A stretch of 64,000 nucleotides of DNA from CAVVIH01 sp963748295 (GCA_963748295.1 CAVVIH010000002.1:630212-694211); one strand, 5' to 3'. Positions 19,922 through 29,998 are shown, numbered from the stretch's first letter. Notes: a model not told the origin generated them from the letters alone. Made by a program: numbers and translations.

Positions 19922-20978
19922 CATGTCCGACGCGGCGGGGTAGCCGGGGATGCTCCTGGCGGCGCGGACCGCTCGCAGGATGGCCTGCGACGTCAGGTCG
20001 GCGGCAATCGCGCCGATGCGATCGACGTTGGCGGCGGCGCTGTTCGTCCCGGTCGCCAGCGCGAAGATCGTGTCGCCGTCCATGCTGGTGTGCGACGGCA
20101 CGATCGCGCGGGCGAATCCGTCGTGCGCCATCGCGGCCAGCTTCTTCGCCTGCGCCTTCGTCAGCCTGGCGTTGGTCGCGACGACCCCGAGCGTCGTGTT
20201 CTGCAGCGGCAGCTGCTCGAGCTCCTGCGGCCGCTGCATGATGATCGTGCGGACGTCGGCGAGGCCGCGGCCGTCGGCAGTCCGCGTGCCTGCCACGATC
20301 CGGCCGGTCGACGGATCGATCACGTCGCCCATGGCATTGACCGCGACGAGCGCCGCGACGACGAGCCCGTCAGGGAATTCCGCGTGCACGCTGCCGAGGC
20401 CGCCCTTCATCGCGCGCTCCCGGCCGGCCATCTTTCCGATCGTCGCACCGGCGCCGGCGCCGACGTTGCCTTCCTCGACGGGTCCATTCGACGCCGCCTT
20501 GCTTGCGGCGTAGCCGCAGGCCGCGTCGGGCCTGATCTTGAAGTCGCCAACGCCGAGATCGAACAGGATCGCCGCCGGCACGATCGGCACGACGCCGCCG
20601 CCGATCGGAAACCCGATGTTGTTCTCCTCGAGATAGCGCATCACGCCGGTGCGCCGTATCGAGGCCGTAGGCGCTTCCGCCCGAGAGCACGATCGCCTGA
20701 ACCTTCTCCACGGTGTTGACCGGATCGAGCAGATCCGTCTCGCGCGTCCCCGGCGCGCTGCCGCGGACGTCGACGCCGGCGACCGCGCCTTTCTCCGCCA
20801 GGATGACCGTGCAGCCGGTCGGCCGTGCGGTGAGCGTGTGGTGGCCGACCTTCAGCCCGTCAACGGCCGTCAGGCCCGAACGCGGCGTCGTTTGTGTGGA
20901 CACGGTGCATCCCCAGATCGCCAGGGCCAGCGCGCCGATCGCGGTTGCGGAAGGCTGAACGCGCTGCAGAACACTCAT
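19916..20978 (-). CDS. P1 (DmpA/S58) family peptidase, lipoprotein form
   Basis: About 353 residues. The N-terminus has a signal with a lipobox-like IWGC (about residues 20-23), so it is probably anchored to a membrane. The P1/S58 fold shows VLSGGSAYGLD, then GFPIGGGVVPIVPAAILFDL and the central EGNVGAGAGATIGK region where self-processing occurs in this family, and a late NARLTKAQAKKLA segment. The family includes N-terminal-nucleophile aminopeptidases. One slip near 20,651 (YGLDTA, then GVMRYLEENN). Its ATG overlaps the ferrochelatase stop (ATGA at 20975-20978), so the two are translated in tandem. Confidence 0.85.
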
Positions 20979-21970
20979 GCTGACACCCCCGCGACCACCT
21001 CGAGCGGCCGTCCCTGTTCGTAGCGGCGCATGACGCCGAGCACGACGTCGGCCATCATGTCGAGAAAGCGTGGATGATCGTTGACCGATTCGGCGCGGGC
21101 CATCGGCAGTCCGATCTCGCGGCAGGTCGCGGCTGCCTCGACGTCCAGATCGTACAGCACTTCGATGTGATCGCAGAGAAACCCGGCGGGGCAGAGCACC
21201 GCCGCCTGCAGTCCGCGTGCGCGTTCTTCACGCAGATACTCGTTGACGTCCGGTCCCAGCCAGGGATCCTCGGGCCGGCCGCTGCGGCTCTGATACACGC
21301 ACGCCGCGTTCTCGGCGTTCATCACGTCGCGCACACGGTCCGCGACGAGCCGCGCGGTGGCCTCGAACTGCTCCCGATAGGGATAACGCTCGGCCATCGA
21401 CACGGGAATGCTGTGCGCGGTGAAGATCAACCGCGCGCGATCGCGCACCTCGTCCGGCAGTGTCAGTACCGCTCGCTTGACGTGCTCGGCGTTCGCGTCG
21501 ATGAAGCCCGGATGCGCGTACCAGTCGGACACGAACGTCACCTGCACGTCGGCCAACCCGCGCCGCGCGATCTCCGCGCGCGCCGCGTCGACGTTCTCGC
21601 GGTATTGGGTGCAGCTCGAATAACTGCGATGCGCGGCGGCGATGAACCCGATGGCGCGGCGAACGCCCGCGCGCGACATCTCCGCGAGGGTGTCCGCGAG
21701 GTACGGATGCCAGTTGCGCATGCCGACGAACACGGGAAGGGGAGTGCCGGCTGCCGCGAGCCGTGCGCGAAGGCCTTCGGCCTGGGCCGTGGTGATGCGG
21801 GTCAGCGGCGAGACGCCGCCGAACAGGTCGTAATGATGCGCCACCTCGTCCACGCGTTCCGGCGCGACGCGCCGCCCGCGCAGCACATTGGCCAGGAAGG
21901 GGCGCACGTCGTCCGCGCCCTGCGGCCCGCCGAAGGCCACGACCAGAACCGCGTCGAACGATTTGGACAC
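20975..21970 (-). CDS. hemH: Ferrochelatase
   Basis: About 331 residues. Ferrochelatase inserts ferrous iron (or acts on coproporphyrin III) in the last steps of haem synthesis. Conserved stretches: FDAVLVVAFGGPQG at the N-terminus, VFVGMRNWHPYLADTL, IGFIAAAHRSYSSC, LIFTAHSIPVSMAE (the catalytic-histidine loop) and LCPAGFLCDHIEVLYDLD. I chose GTG 21970, which has an AAGG motif about 9 nt upstream; GTG 21985 is an alternative. It is divergent from the acyltransferase gene. The coupled P1 peptidase is not a haem gene. Confidence 0.93.
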   Translation of the reverse strand: MSKSFDAVLVVAFGGPQGADDVRPFLANVLRGRRVAPERVDEVAHHYDLFGGVSPLTRITTAQAEGLRARLAAAGTPLPVFVGMRNWHPYLADTLAEMSRAGVRRAIGFIAAAHRSYSSCTQYRENVDAARAEIARRGLADVQVTFVSDWYAHPGFIDANAEHVKRAVLTLPDEVRDRARLIFTAHSIPVSMAERYPYREQFEATARLVADRVRDVMNAENAACVYQSRSGRPEDPWLGPDVNEYLREERARGLQAAVLCPAGFLCDHIEVLYDLDVEAAATCREIGLPMARAESVNDHPRFLDMMADVVLGVMRRYEQGRPLEVVAGVSA

Positions 21971-22006
21971 GGGATGAACCTTCACCGCGATTATACTGGC
22001 CTTCGA

Positions 22007-23155
22007 ATGGCCACGCGCGTGCTCGAGCGGACCGCCGCATCGACCCGCCTCGTCTCCCTCGACGTCCTTCGCGGAATCACCATGGCGGCGATGGTGATCG
22101 TCAACAATCCGGGTGACTGGGGCAACGTTTACGCGCCGCTGCTTCACGCCGAGTGGAACGGCTGGACGCCGACCGATCTCATCTTTCCGTTCTTCCTGTT
22201 CATCGTCGGCGTCTCGATCACGCTGTCGCGAAAGAGCACCAGCTGGGGCAGCATCGTCCGCCGTTCGGCGATCATCTTCGCGCTCGGCCTGTTCCTCGCC
22301 GGTTATCCGCGCTTCGATGTGTCCACGTGGCGCATCCCCGGCGTGCTGGCGCGCATCGCCGTCTGCTATCTGTTTGCCGCGTCGGCTTACAAGCTGATCG
22401 TCACCCCATCCGGCAGAAGCACGAGCCCGGACTGGTTCAGGCCTGCGGTCATCCTCACCACGCTGGCGCTCTCGCTGTGCGTTGTCTACTGGTTGATCAT
22501 GACCCTGGTGCCGGCGCCCGGAGGGGTCGCCGGCGATCTGTCGCCCGAAGGCAACGTCGGGGCATGGCTCGATCGAACGCTGATGTCGGGACATCTGTGG
22601 AAGCCGCGCTGGGATCCCGAGGGTCTGCTCAGCACCATGCCCGCGATCGGCACCGCGCTGCTCGGGATCGTCGCCGGCCTCTGGATCGGATCGCCGGAAA
22701 CTCCCGAGCGCAAGGTTACCGGCCTGGTGATCGCCGGCATCGCCGGCATCGCCGCCGGCTATCTCTGGAACACCGTGTTTCCGATCAACAAGAACCTCTG
22801 GACCAGCTCGTTCGTGCTGTTCACCGCCGGGGCCGCCTCGCTGCTGCTTGCCATCTGCTACTGGTCGATCGACGTGAAGGGGTGGCGCGGCTGGACCAAG
22901 CCGTTCGTGATCCTCGGATCGAACGCCATCACCTTATATGTAGTGTCCGGCCTGCTGGCGGAGACGCTCGGCCTGATTCAGGTGAGCGGCCCTGACGGCC
23001 GGGAGACGGGCCTCGGAAATTATCTGTACGTCACCTTGCTGGTGCCGATCGCCTCGCCGAAGAACGCATCGCTCATGTACGCGTTCGCCAACCTCGCCGT
23101 TCTGTTTGCGCTGCTCGCGTGGATGTACCGCCGAAAGATCTTCCTGAAAGTGTAG
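22007..23155 (+). CDS. Membrane acyltransferase, DUF5009/heparan-glucosaminide-acetyltransferase type
   Basis: 382 residues, with about ten membrane helices. The opening RLVSLDVLRGITMAAMVIVN, then WTPTDLIFPFFLFIVGVS and NKNLWTSSFVL are hallmarks of the bacterial homologues of heparan-alpha-glucosaminide N-acetyltransferase (NagX/YeiB-like). It probably transfers acyl groups to sugars across the inner membrane. ATG 22007 was chosen because the family starts a few residues before VSLDVLRG. The C-terminus ends in a basic helix cap (YRRKIFLKV). Confidence 0.88.
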   Translation: MATRVLERTAASTRLVSLDVLRGITMAAMVIVNNPGDWGNVYAPLLHAEWNGWTPTDLIFPFFLFIVGVSITLSRKSTSWGSIVRRSAIIFALGLFLAGYPRFDVSTWRIPGVLARIAVCYLFAASAYKLIVTPSGRSTSPDWFRPAVILTTLALSLCVVYWLIMTLVPAPGGVAGDLSPEGNVGAWLDRTLMSGHLWKPRWDPEGLLSTMPAIGTALLGIVAGLWIGSPETPERKVTGLVIAGIAGIAAGYLWNTVFPINKNLWTSSFVLFTAGAASLLLAICYWSIDVKGWRGWTKPFVILGSNAITLYVVSGLLAETLGLIQVSGPDGRETGLGNYLYVTLLVPIASPKNASLMYAFANLAVLFALLAWMYRRKIFLKV

Positions 23156-24424
23156 CGGCCGGGGGCCGGGGACCGGGGGCCGGAAGGAACTCGGGCGGCG
23201 CGGCAGGCAGGTTTGGCCTGCCCAGGCCCGTATGGTTGCTCGGGTGGGTGAGTTTCTTCACCGACACGGCAACCGAGATGGTCTACCCGCTGCTGCCGCT
23301 GTTCCTCACGCGGACCCTCGGCGCCGGTGCGATGTCGCTCGGGATCATCGAGGGCGTTGCCGAAGCCGCGAACAGCGTGCTGAAGATCCTGTCGGGCAGG
23401 CTCACGGACAAGTGGGGAACCCCCAAGCCAATCGTCCTCGTCGGCTACGTGCTGTCGTCAGCGATGCGACCACTGATCGGACTCGCTTCGTCATGGACGC
23501 ACGTGCTGGCGCTTCGCTTCGCCGATCGGCTCGGCAAAGGCATCCGCGGCGCGCCCCGCGACGCGATGCTCGCGACGTTCGCCTCGCCCGAACAGCGCGG
23601 CCGCATCTACGGCTTCCATCGCGCAATGGATCATGCCGGCGCCGTGCTCGGTCCGCTGCTTGCGACCGCGTTCCTGTACTTCTATCCCGAGAATTACCGG
23701 ACGCTCTTCGCGCTGACGATCGTCCCGGGAATCATCGTCGTGATCCTGCTGTTGCGCGTGCCGAATGTGCGAACCACCGCGCCCGCATCAGCGCCCAGCG
23801 CCGAGCGCCCAGCGCCGAGCCCCGAGCCCCGAGCCCCGAGCCCCGATCTACTCAAGGCATTAGCCATCATCCTCCTCTTCTCCCTTGGCAACGCGAGCGA
23901 TGCATTCCTTCTGCTTCGACTCACCGATCTGGGTATCGCGGCCGTGTGGGTGCCGCTCCTGTGGTCCGCGCTGCACGTCGTCAAGGTGGGCTCGTCGGTG
24001 ATCGGCGGCGAGCTGTCGGATCGCTTCGGGCGCCGCGCGATGATCGGGCTCGGCTGGATCGTCTACGCGCTCGTCTATGCCGGCTTCGGATTCTTCGACA
24101 CGCCCGCGCTCGTCATCGCGGTGTTTCTTTCCTACGGCCTGTACTTCGGGTTTACTGAAGGCGTCGAGAAGGCGTGGATTGCGGACCTCGCGGACGCGTC
24201 CGAACGCGGCACCGCGTTCGGCTACTACAACGCCGTGCTCGGCGTCGGCAGCCTGATCGCCAGCCTGCTGTTCGGGTTCATCTGGACGCGGGTCTCTCCC
24301 GCACGCGGCGTTTCTGACCGGATCCGCGCTCGCGCTCGTTGCGACCGCGCTTCTGTACCTGCTGCCGTCAGGCGGTCGGCGGATCCGGTCGGTAGCGAAC
24401 TACTTCTTCGCTGCCTGCTCGTGA
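23119..24424 (+). CDS. MFS transporter
   Basis: Up to 434 residues, 12 predicted helices. GLPRPVWLLGWVSFFTD opens TM1, ATEMVYPLLPLF follows, and DRLGKGIRGAPRDAML is the loop 4-5 motif seen in a subgroup of drug/unknown-substrate MFS carriers. The halves are joined by a low-complexity linker encoded by GAGCCCCGAG repeats. One slip near 24,303 (FIWTRVSP, then AAFLTGSALAL). The GTG at 23119 lies inside the previous gene and the true start may be nearer to 23,180. The last 25 bp overlap the tail of the convergent lysyl-oxidase-like gene. Confidence 0.85.
23791..23846. repeat. Decameric GAGCCCCGAG repeat inside the MFS linker
   Basis: Five to six copies of a 7- to 10-bp CCGAGCC/GCGCCCAGC unit encode the APSAERPAPSPE-type linker between the two six-helix halves. 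The same kind of junk-like repeat elsewhere in the window sits between genes, so here one has been tolerated within a coding sequence. Confidence 0.7.
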
Positions 24425-25262
24425 CAATCAGCGGGCTCGGCGAGGACCTTCGATTTCGAGAGCGGTCCGACCGGCGCGCGTCCCGGGTGATCGGGAATGA
24501 CGATCTCCGTCTCTCCCACGTTGTTGGCGTAGTCGGATTCCGGCAGCATGTGGCAAAACGCCCCGTCGGTGTACGGACACGGCTCGCCGGCGACCGGCGT
24601 GAACGGCGGATTCGCCGTAATCCGGATGATGTAGCGGCCGGGCGGAACAGGATCCTGACCGTCCCCGCCGTCCAGCACGAAGAACTGCCCGCCCAGGAAG
24701 AAGCGGTATGTATCGGTCCAGCCGACGCTGATGCCCTGGAAGCCCTCGACCTCGCGTCGATCCGCAGGAGCGATACAGGCCAGGGCCTGGGGGCCCGCTC
24801 AGCCACGCGGGGTTTGGATCGGTGTCGAGCATGCAGAATCCGCGCTTCGCCGCACGCCAGACCTTCCCCGTAGCCGCGTCGATCAGCTCGTACTTCGCGT
24901 AGTTCCTGAAGTGATAGTGCTGATGACACAGCGCGAATTCGAACAATCCGTCTCCGGCGTCGATGTGGTCCTGCGGGTTGCCGATGAAAATGTCCGCGTC
25001 GCCGACGTTCGCGACGCCGACGGTGAATCGGACGAGAAGGCGATCGCCTGGCGTAATGCCCCCTTCGATGACGCTGCAGGCTGCGGCGCTCAGCTTCTCG
25101 ACGCGCACGAGCCACTGGCCGCCGAGCATGTCTTCCCGAACGATCAGATCCGGCGTACCGACGAGGTCCGGCTCGAATCTTGCCCTTCTGTGCACCGGGC
25201 GCACCGGACATCACGAACAACAGCATGAGAGCTATCGACAGCACAGAAACGCGACGAAGCAT
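24400..25262 (-). CDS. Secreted lysyl-oxidase-like protein
   Basis: About 287 residues across three frames. A signal peptide (MLRRVSVLSIALMLLFVM) precedes the mature protein, beginning at FEPDLVGTPDLIVRED. CHQHYHFRNYAKYEL is the copper-binding histidine cluster of the lysyl oxidase family (PF01186), and PGRYIIRITANPP with ESDYANNVGETEI ends the fold. Slips lie near 25,180 and 24,775. In eukaryotes the family deaminates lysines with copper and a quinone cofactor; bacterial members are uncharacterised and may act on surface or extracellular proteins. ATG 25262 (MLRRV) is preferred to ATG 25274. Confident for family, not for substrate. Confidence 0.8.
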
Positions 25263-25359
25263 GGTGCACCTCACGGTCTGTTTTCGATAACGCGACTGGC
25301 TCGCGCGGCCTCGCAGGTCAGGGCCGTGAGTATATACTTGATGTTTTCACCTCGTCGAA

Positions 25360-26112
25360 ATGAAGCGAATCCTGGTAACCAATGACGACGGCGTGCGCTC
25401 GCCGGGCATTCATGCGCTGGCGGAGGCGCTGCGGCGCGTCGGCGACGTCATCGTCGTCGCGCCTCACATCGAAGCGAGCGCGATCGGCCACGCGCTCACG
25501 CTGCGGCGTCCGCTGCGCATGGAGATCGCGGGCGACAACGTCTACGAAGTCGACGGCACGCCGACCGACTGCGTCAACATCGGCATCACGCAGATCTTCA
25601 AGGGGCCGCCGGATCTCGTTGTCTCCGGCATCAACAAGGGCTACAACCTCGGCGACGACGTGACGTATTCGGGCACCGTGGCCGGGGCGATGGAAGGGGC
25701 GCTGCTGGGGATTCCCAGCCTTGCCGTGTCGCTCGAGCGCACGCGTCAGGAGTACGACTTCGGCCCTGCCGCCGCCGCCGCCGCGTCCGTCGCCGAGCTG
25801 GTGCTCGCGAACGGGCTCCCGTCGCGCATCTTCCTCAACATCAACGTGCCGCGTGGCACGCCGAAGGGATTCCGCACGACGTTCCAGGCCAAGCGCAATC
25901 ACGTCACCGTCGTCGATCCTCGCCTCGATCCGCGCGGCAATCCCTATTACTGGATCGAGGAGGGGGACAACGAGTGGGAGTCGGACGGCCGCTCCGACTA
26001 CCGCGCGGTGAAGGACGGGTACATTTCGGTCACGCCGCTGCAGCCGGATTTGACCGCGTACGACGTGATTCGCGAGATTGAATCGCTCGTCGGAGAACAG
26101 ACAACCCGCTAG
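25360..26112 (+). CDS. surE: 5'/3'-nucleotidase SurE
   Basis: 250 residues. SurE dephosphorylates nucleoside monophosphates and helps survival in stationary phase. Metal ligands are visible in LVTNDDGVRSPG (Asp9, Asp10), then VVVAPHIEASAIGHALTL, GTPTDCV and VVSGINKGYNLGDDVTYSGTV. Length and start fit the family. It is a single gene between the lysyl-oxidase-like gene (divergent) and the serine hydrolase (convergent). Its TAG stop sits in the dispersed GCTAGCAG motif. Confidence 0.95.
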   Translation: MKRILVTNDDGVRSPGIHALAEALRRVGDVIVVAPHIEASAIGHALTLRRPLRMEIAGDNVYEVDGTPTDCVNIGITQIFKGPPDLVVSGINKGYNLGDDVTYSGTVAGAMEGALLGIPSLAVSLERTRQEYDFGPAAAAAASVAELVLANGLPSRIFLNINVPRGTPKGFRTTFQAKRNHVTVVDPRLDPRGNPYYWIEEGDNEWESDGRSDYRAVKDGYISVTPLQPDLTAYDVIREIESLVGEQTTR

Positions 26113-26132
26113 CAGGCCGTGGTGAAAGTAAG
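26108..26132 (+). repeat. Dispersed stop-codon motif, copy 2
   Basis: SurE ends CGC TAG CAG GCC GTGGTGAAAGTAAG. This copy and the one after the PrcB-like gene share the run into AAAGT, and all three share CGCTAGCAG. Confidence 0.6.
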
Positions 26133-26146
26133 ACGCGGCCCCCTAG

Positions 26147-27507
26147 CTATTTCAACTTCTTGAGCATCGTTTGCGCGTTGATGTTGCTTGGATCGAGCTC
26201 GACTGCACGCGAGTACGCCTTGACGGCATCATCGCGGCGGCCGGCCGCGGCCAACGCCTCGCCGAGACTGTCGAAGACATTCGAGGACTTGGGGAACTGC
26301 TGCGCGTTGAGCTCGAAGACCCTGATCGCGCCGGCGGTGTCGCGCCGGCCGAGCAGCGCATAGCCGACACCGTTAAGCTCGGGTTCGGAGAAATCGTAGC
26401 CGTTCGGTTCGGCGGTGTTTAGCTGGTGGTAGAGCGCGATGGCGCCGTCCACACCCTTGCTTCGACGATCGCGAGCATCTTGCGCGCGACCGACAGGCGC
26501 GGAGGGGTGAACGGCCGGTGGTTCAGGATGTCGACGATCGCATCCGCGATCTCGAGCCGTCGGCTGTCGCCTTGCGTCAGGATGATGACCGTGATGCGGT
26601 CGCCGATACGGCGGCCGAGGAATGCACGCTGACCGCCCGAGTTGCCGGTGTGCCAGACGAGCGTGTCGCCATTCCGCTGCGCGACGTTCCAGCCGAACGC
26701 ATATGTGGATGTTCCCTCTTCGACGTGCGCGGGCACGAATGCCTCCGCAAGCGTCTTCGCGCCTACGAGCTTTCCTGCCGTCAGTGCCTGGTCCCACTTG
26801 AGGAGATCGTCGACCGTCGAAGCGATCCCGCCATCGCCCTTCGTCGCACCTTTCGATCGGAGCGCGACTGGCCGGGTCCGGTTCATCGCGAGCGGATCGA
26901 AGATTCTCGCGCGCAGGAAGTCGTCGAACGTCTGTCCCGACACACGCTCGACCACCATCGCCAGCAGCACGTACCCCGCGTTGCTGTAGCGATACCGCAG
27001 GCCGGGCCTCGCGAATCGCGTGTGGTTGGCTCGAATTGCATCGACGACGTCACGCTCGAGCAGGTTGGGGCGATCGATGCCGAGATCGCCGACGTCGGGA
27101 ATGCCGGACGTGTGCGTGAGCAGGTGACGAATCGTGATTCCACGGGCGGCGCCAGCCAGATCAGGCAGATGCTTGTCGATCGGATCGTGGTACTTCACCT
27201 TGCCCTGCTCCGCGAGCATCATCACCGCCATCGCGGTGAACGCCTTCGCAAGTGACGCGATGTTGGACGGCGCCGCCAGCTCACGCGCTTCGTCCGCGGT
27301 GCGCGCAATCGTGTCGCGATAGACCGGCACCCCCGCACGGGCGACGAGCACAGTGCCGGTGAACTCGCCATTGTCGTGCAGGCGAGTCAACATCCGGCGA
27401 ATGGTCTCAGCGGCCCTGTTCCGTGCTGAGCTGTCCTGCGCAGACGGGACGACCGTCAGCCCGGAGATCCCGACCAGAACAACAATCGTCAAGAGCGATT
27501 TGCGCAT
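26147..27507 (-). CDS. Secreted class-C beta-lactamase-like serine hydrolase with TPR tail
   Basis: About 453 residues. A signal peptide (MRKSLLTIVVLVGISGL) precedes a penicillin-binding/beta-lactamase class C domain with nucleophile motif SLAK at 85-88, the tyrosine motif YSN (about 172) and HTGNSGG in place of KTG. The C-terminus carries at least two TPR-like helix pairs (region 26,147-26,400, motifs GYALLGRRDTAGAIRVFEL and AYSRAVELDPSN). A slip near 26,455 separates the two. Start ATG 27507 is chosen for the signal peptide. Similar proteins are D-Ala peptidases or esterases; true beta-lactamase activity is unlikely with this sequence. Confidence 0.83.
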
Positions 27508-27838
27508 CGGATTGCCAGTTGTCAACGGTATTGATACTACCTGAAGGATCGACACGACTGTCGATGTGATGAACCGCCACGACGAAAGGTGAACGGCAGC
27601 GGACGCGCAGTCAACAACGGCCCTCGGGCGTGTGAGGTTCCGGCAAGGAAAATACTACTTACCGGTGCCAGCTCCGGGAGCGACACGATCGACATCTGGT
27701 ACTACACTTCGCCCATGGCGATGGGCAAACGGAAACGCGAGGCGCGCACGATATGGGCCCAATCAATCTTGCTGTCGCCGCCGACCCACGCGGATACGCT
27801 CACCGCGCTGAAGGTCGTGGTTGACATCCTGAGATCTC

Positions 27839-28308
27839 GTGCCCCTGGTGAACCGCGGTGGAAATATCCGAGAGATCATCACCAAACAAGTCCTTGAGCC
27901 GCATCTCAAAGGCCTTGCCGTCTATGGGGCCGGGCACTGCGAAAAGATCGGCGGCGGATTTCCAGGCGAGCTCGCTGCCAAGTTCGGAGCTGAACGCTTT
28001 TGGTCGATCTGGCCGCTGGTAGGCGAAAAAGGTGCGGCAAAGGGCCGCGCCACGTTCGGGCTCGGGCCGACCCTGCTTACATCGTCGTAAAGGGAACTCA
28101 ATATGCGGGGATGCCGGCGATCGAGCTACTCGGCGAACCGAACGTCACATTGGGCGACGAGGCGGACGCGCTCGTGTATCACGGCAACATTCCCGATCGC
28201 GCCGTACCAGCCGATCTTTCGGGACTGAAGAGCAAGTATGGTGCAGAGATGGAGCGACGGAGAAAACTCATCATCGATGCACTCGCTCTGTGGCAGAAGC
28301 GCGGCTGA
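27839..28308 (+). pseudogene. Frame-broken gene, unrecognised family
   Basis: The frame starting at 27839 gives VNRGGNIREIITKQVLEPHL and LAVYGAGHCEKIGGGFPGEL, then a slip near 28,035-28,060 passes to YIVVKGTQYAGMPAIELLGE and continues to a stop at 28306-28308. The two pieces read as one C-terminal domain, but no start or N-terminal domain can be joined in-frame: a TGA at 27830 blocks it, and the frame upstream to about 27,600 is only weakly protein-like. I cannot name the family; the AGHC segment is superficially similar to ends of ChaN/TraB-type proteins. It may be decayed or simply misassembled. Confidence 0.4.
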
Positions 28309-28330
28309 AGCCCCTCTGCCTGATCTCACA

Positions 28331-28357
28331 CTGACTTTTACCACAAGGGCTGCTAGC
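28331..28357 (-). repeat. Dispersed stop-codon motif, copy 3
   Basis: The PrcB-like gene ends CGC TAG CAG CCC TTGTGG and the match continues as TAAAAGTCA, comparable with GTGAAAGTAAG after surE. Confidence 0.6.
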
Positions 28358-28766
28358 GGCCGGCCTGCTTGAAGACGACCTTGCCGTCCAGGCGCTCGAT
28401 CCGCACGATGTGGAAGGGGAACGTGAGGACCTGTGACGTGATGTCCTGCGGTCCGGGCCTGGACTCCTTCCACGTCACGACAATGTCGTCACCTGCGCGC
28501 TCGATCGACGTGATCGCGACGCTGTAGCCGCCGGTATTCCGGAACCCGAGAAAGACGCCGATAGCGATCGATTTCGAGAAATCGAGGCGCGGCGGCGGTT
28601 CGTCCGGCTGATGCTCCTTCCAGAGCGCCTGCCATTCTTCCGCCGTGCGGACGGTCGCTTCGCGCTGGCGGTCGATGCCGCTTTGATCCCCTCGAGCGAT
28701 GGTGACGAAAGTCACAGGGGCCTGCAGTGCAGACGCCAGGCACATGACGGCGAGGATGTGGATCAT
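28353..28766 (-). CDS. PrcB-like (protease complex subunit) secreted protein
   Basis: 137 residues. A signal peptide (MIHILAVMCLASALQA) precedes one domain with WQALWKEHQPDEPPPRLDFSK, IGVFLGFRNTGGYSVAITSIE and PFHIVRIERLDGKVVF, the pattern of the PrcB C-terminal domain. In Treponema denticola, PrcB is part of the dentilisin complex with a subtilisin-like protease. Here the gene starts 20 bp after an S8 peptidase gene on the same strand, so a chaperone, inhibitor or complex-partner role for that peptidase is a reasonable inference. Confidence 0.82.
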   Translation of the reverse strand: MIHILAVMCLASALQAPVTFVTIARGDQSGIDRQREATVRTAEEWQALWKEHQPDEPPPRLDFSKSIAIGVFLGFRNTGGYSVAITSIERAGDDIVVTWKESRPGPQDITSQVLTFPFHIVRIERLDGKVVFKQAGR

Positions 28767-28786
28767 GCGCCTGGCGTCCTGCTGAC

Positions 28787-29998
28787 TTACTGCGATGCCG
28801 ACCGGAACAGCAGCCGGTTGCTCGTGCCGGTCGGGATGCCGCTGAGCGCGTTCGTCGTCGCGTTGTTGACGATCGTATTGCGGACCGTTGCCGGCGACGC
28901 GCCGGGGCTCGACTGGAGGATGCGCGCCGCGACACCGGCGACATGCGGCGAGGCCATCGACGTGCCGCTGAGCGTCGCGGTTGCCGAGTTGCTCGTGAAC
29001 CACGCGGAGCGAATGCTCGAGCCGGGCGCGAACACGTCGACGACGCTGCCGAAGTTCGAGAACGACGACCGGGTGTCGATGATCGTCGACGAGCCGACGG
29101 TGATTGCCGCGCCGACTCGCGCCGGCGACTGGTTCGCGGCGTTGCTGTTCGAGTTGCCGGCCGCCACCGCGTAGGTCACGCCGGCCTTGATCGAGTTGTT
29201 CACCGCGGTGTCGAGCGAGCTGGAGGCGGGGCCGCCCAGGCTCATGTTCGCGACCGCCGGCTTCACGCGGTTGGCAGTCACCCAGTTCACGCCGCTGATG
29301 ACCCCCGACGTCGATCCGGATCCGCTGCAGTTCAGGACGCGCACCGCGAAGATCCGGACCGACTTCGCCACGCCCCACGTCGTGCCGCCGATCGTGCCCG
29401 CGACGTGGGTCCCGTGCCCGTTGCAATCGTTGCCGTTGCGGCCGTCACCAACGGTGTCGACCGCAATCGACGCCCGGCCGCCGAAATCCGAGTGCGTGCG
29501 GCGAATGCCAGTATCTATCACGTACACGTTCACGCCGGCGCCCGTCGTCGTGTAGCTGTAGGTGGTGCTCAACGGCAGCGACCGCTGATCGATCCGATCG
29601 AGGCCCCACGTGGCGCCAGTCTGCGTGACGTTGATCTCCATCACCGCGTCTTCTTCGACGTAGGCGACGTCGGGATCCTCTGCGAGCGCCAGCGCTTCTT
29701 CCTCGGTCATCTGCACGCTGAACCCCTTCAAGGCGTGCGCCCAGACCGCCTCCGGCACGCGGCCGCGTCCGCTCAGCAGCGCCTCGGCCTTGCGGCTGGT
29801 GCCGATCTCATCGCCGTCGGCGTCCTGATCGAGCACGACGATGTATTGATTCGGAATCGCGCGGTCGGCCTTCCGGTGTAGTTTGGCGCGCTCCTGTCCT
29901 CCCAGTGCCTGCTCCGGAAGCTGCGGCTGCGCGCCCAACGGCAGCAGGGCCAGCATTCCCGCACAAACGATCAGCAGTGCAAACGAACGATGTCGCAT
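28787..29998 (-). CDS. Secreted subtilisin-like S8 peptidase
   Basis: 403 residues. Signal peptide (1-23), an I9-type inhibitor propeptide (about 50-122, IPNQYIVVLDQDADG to VAYVEEDAVME), then the subtilase domain with triad Asp162 (VIDTGI), His195 (NGHGTHVAG) and Ser347 (SGTSMASPH). The start ATG 29998 follows an upstream in-frame ATG and was chosen for the signal sequence. It is exported and autoprocessed. The adjacent PrcB-like gene is likely its partner. Cysteines at about 192 and 224 could form a disulfide. Confidence 0.94.
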   Translation of the reverse strand: MRHRSFALLIVCAGMLALLPLGAQPQLPEQALGGQERAKLHRKADRAIPNQYIVVLDQDADGDEIGTSRKAEALLSGRGRVPEAVWAHALKGFSVQMTEEEALALAEDPDVAYVEEDAVMEINVTQTGATWGLDRIDQRSLPLSTTYSYTTTGAGVNVYVIDTGIRRTHSDFGGRASIAVDTVGDGRNGNDCNGHGTHVAGTIGGTTWGVAKSVRIFAVRVLNCSGSGSTSGVISGVNWVTANRVKPAVANMSLGGPASSSLDTAVNNSIKAGVTYAVAAGNSNSNAANQSPARVGAAITVGSSTIIDTRSSFSNFGSVVDVFAPGSSIRSAWFTSNSATATLSGTSMASPHVAGVAARILQSSPGASPATVRNTIVNNATTNALSGIPTGTSNRLLFRSASQ

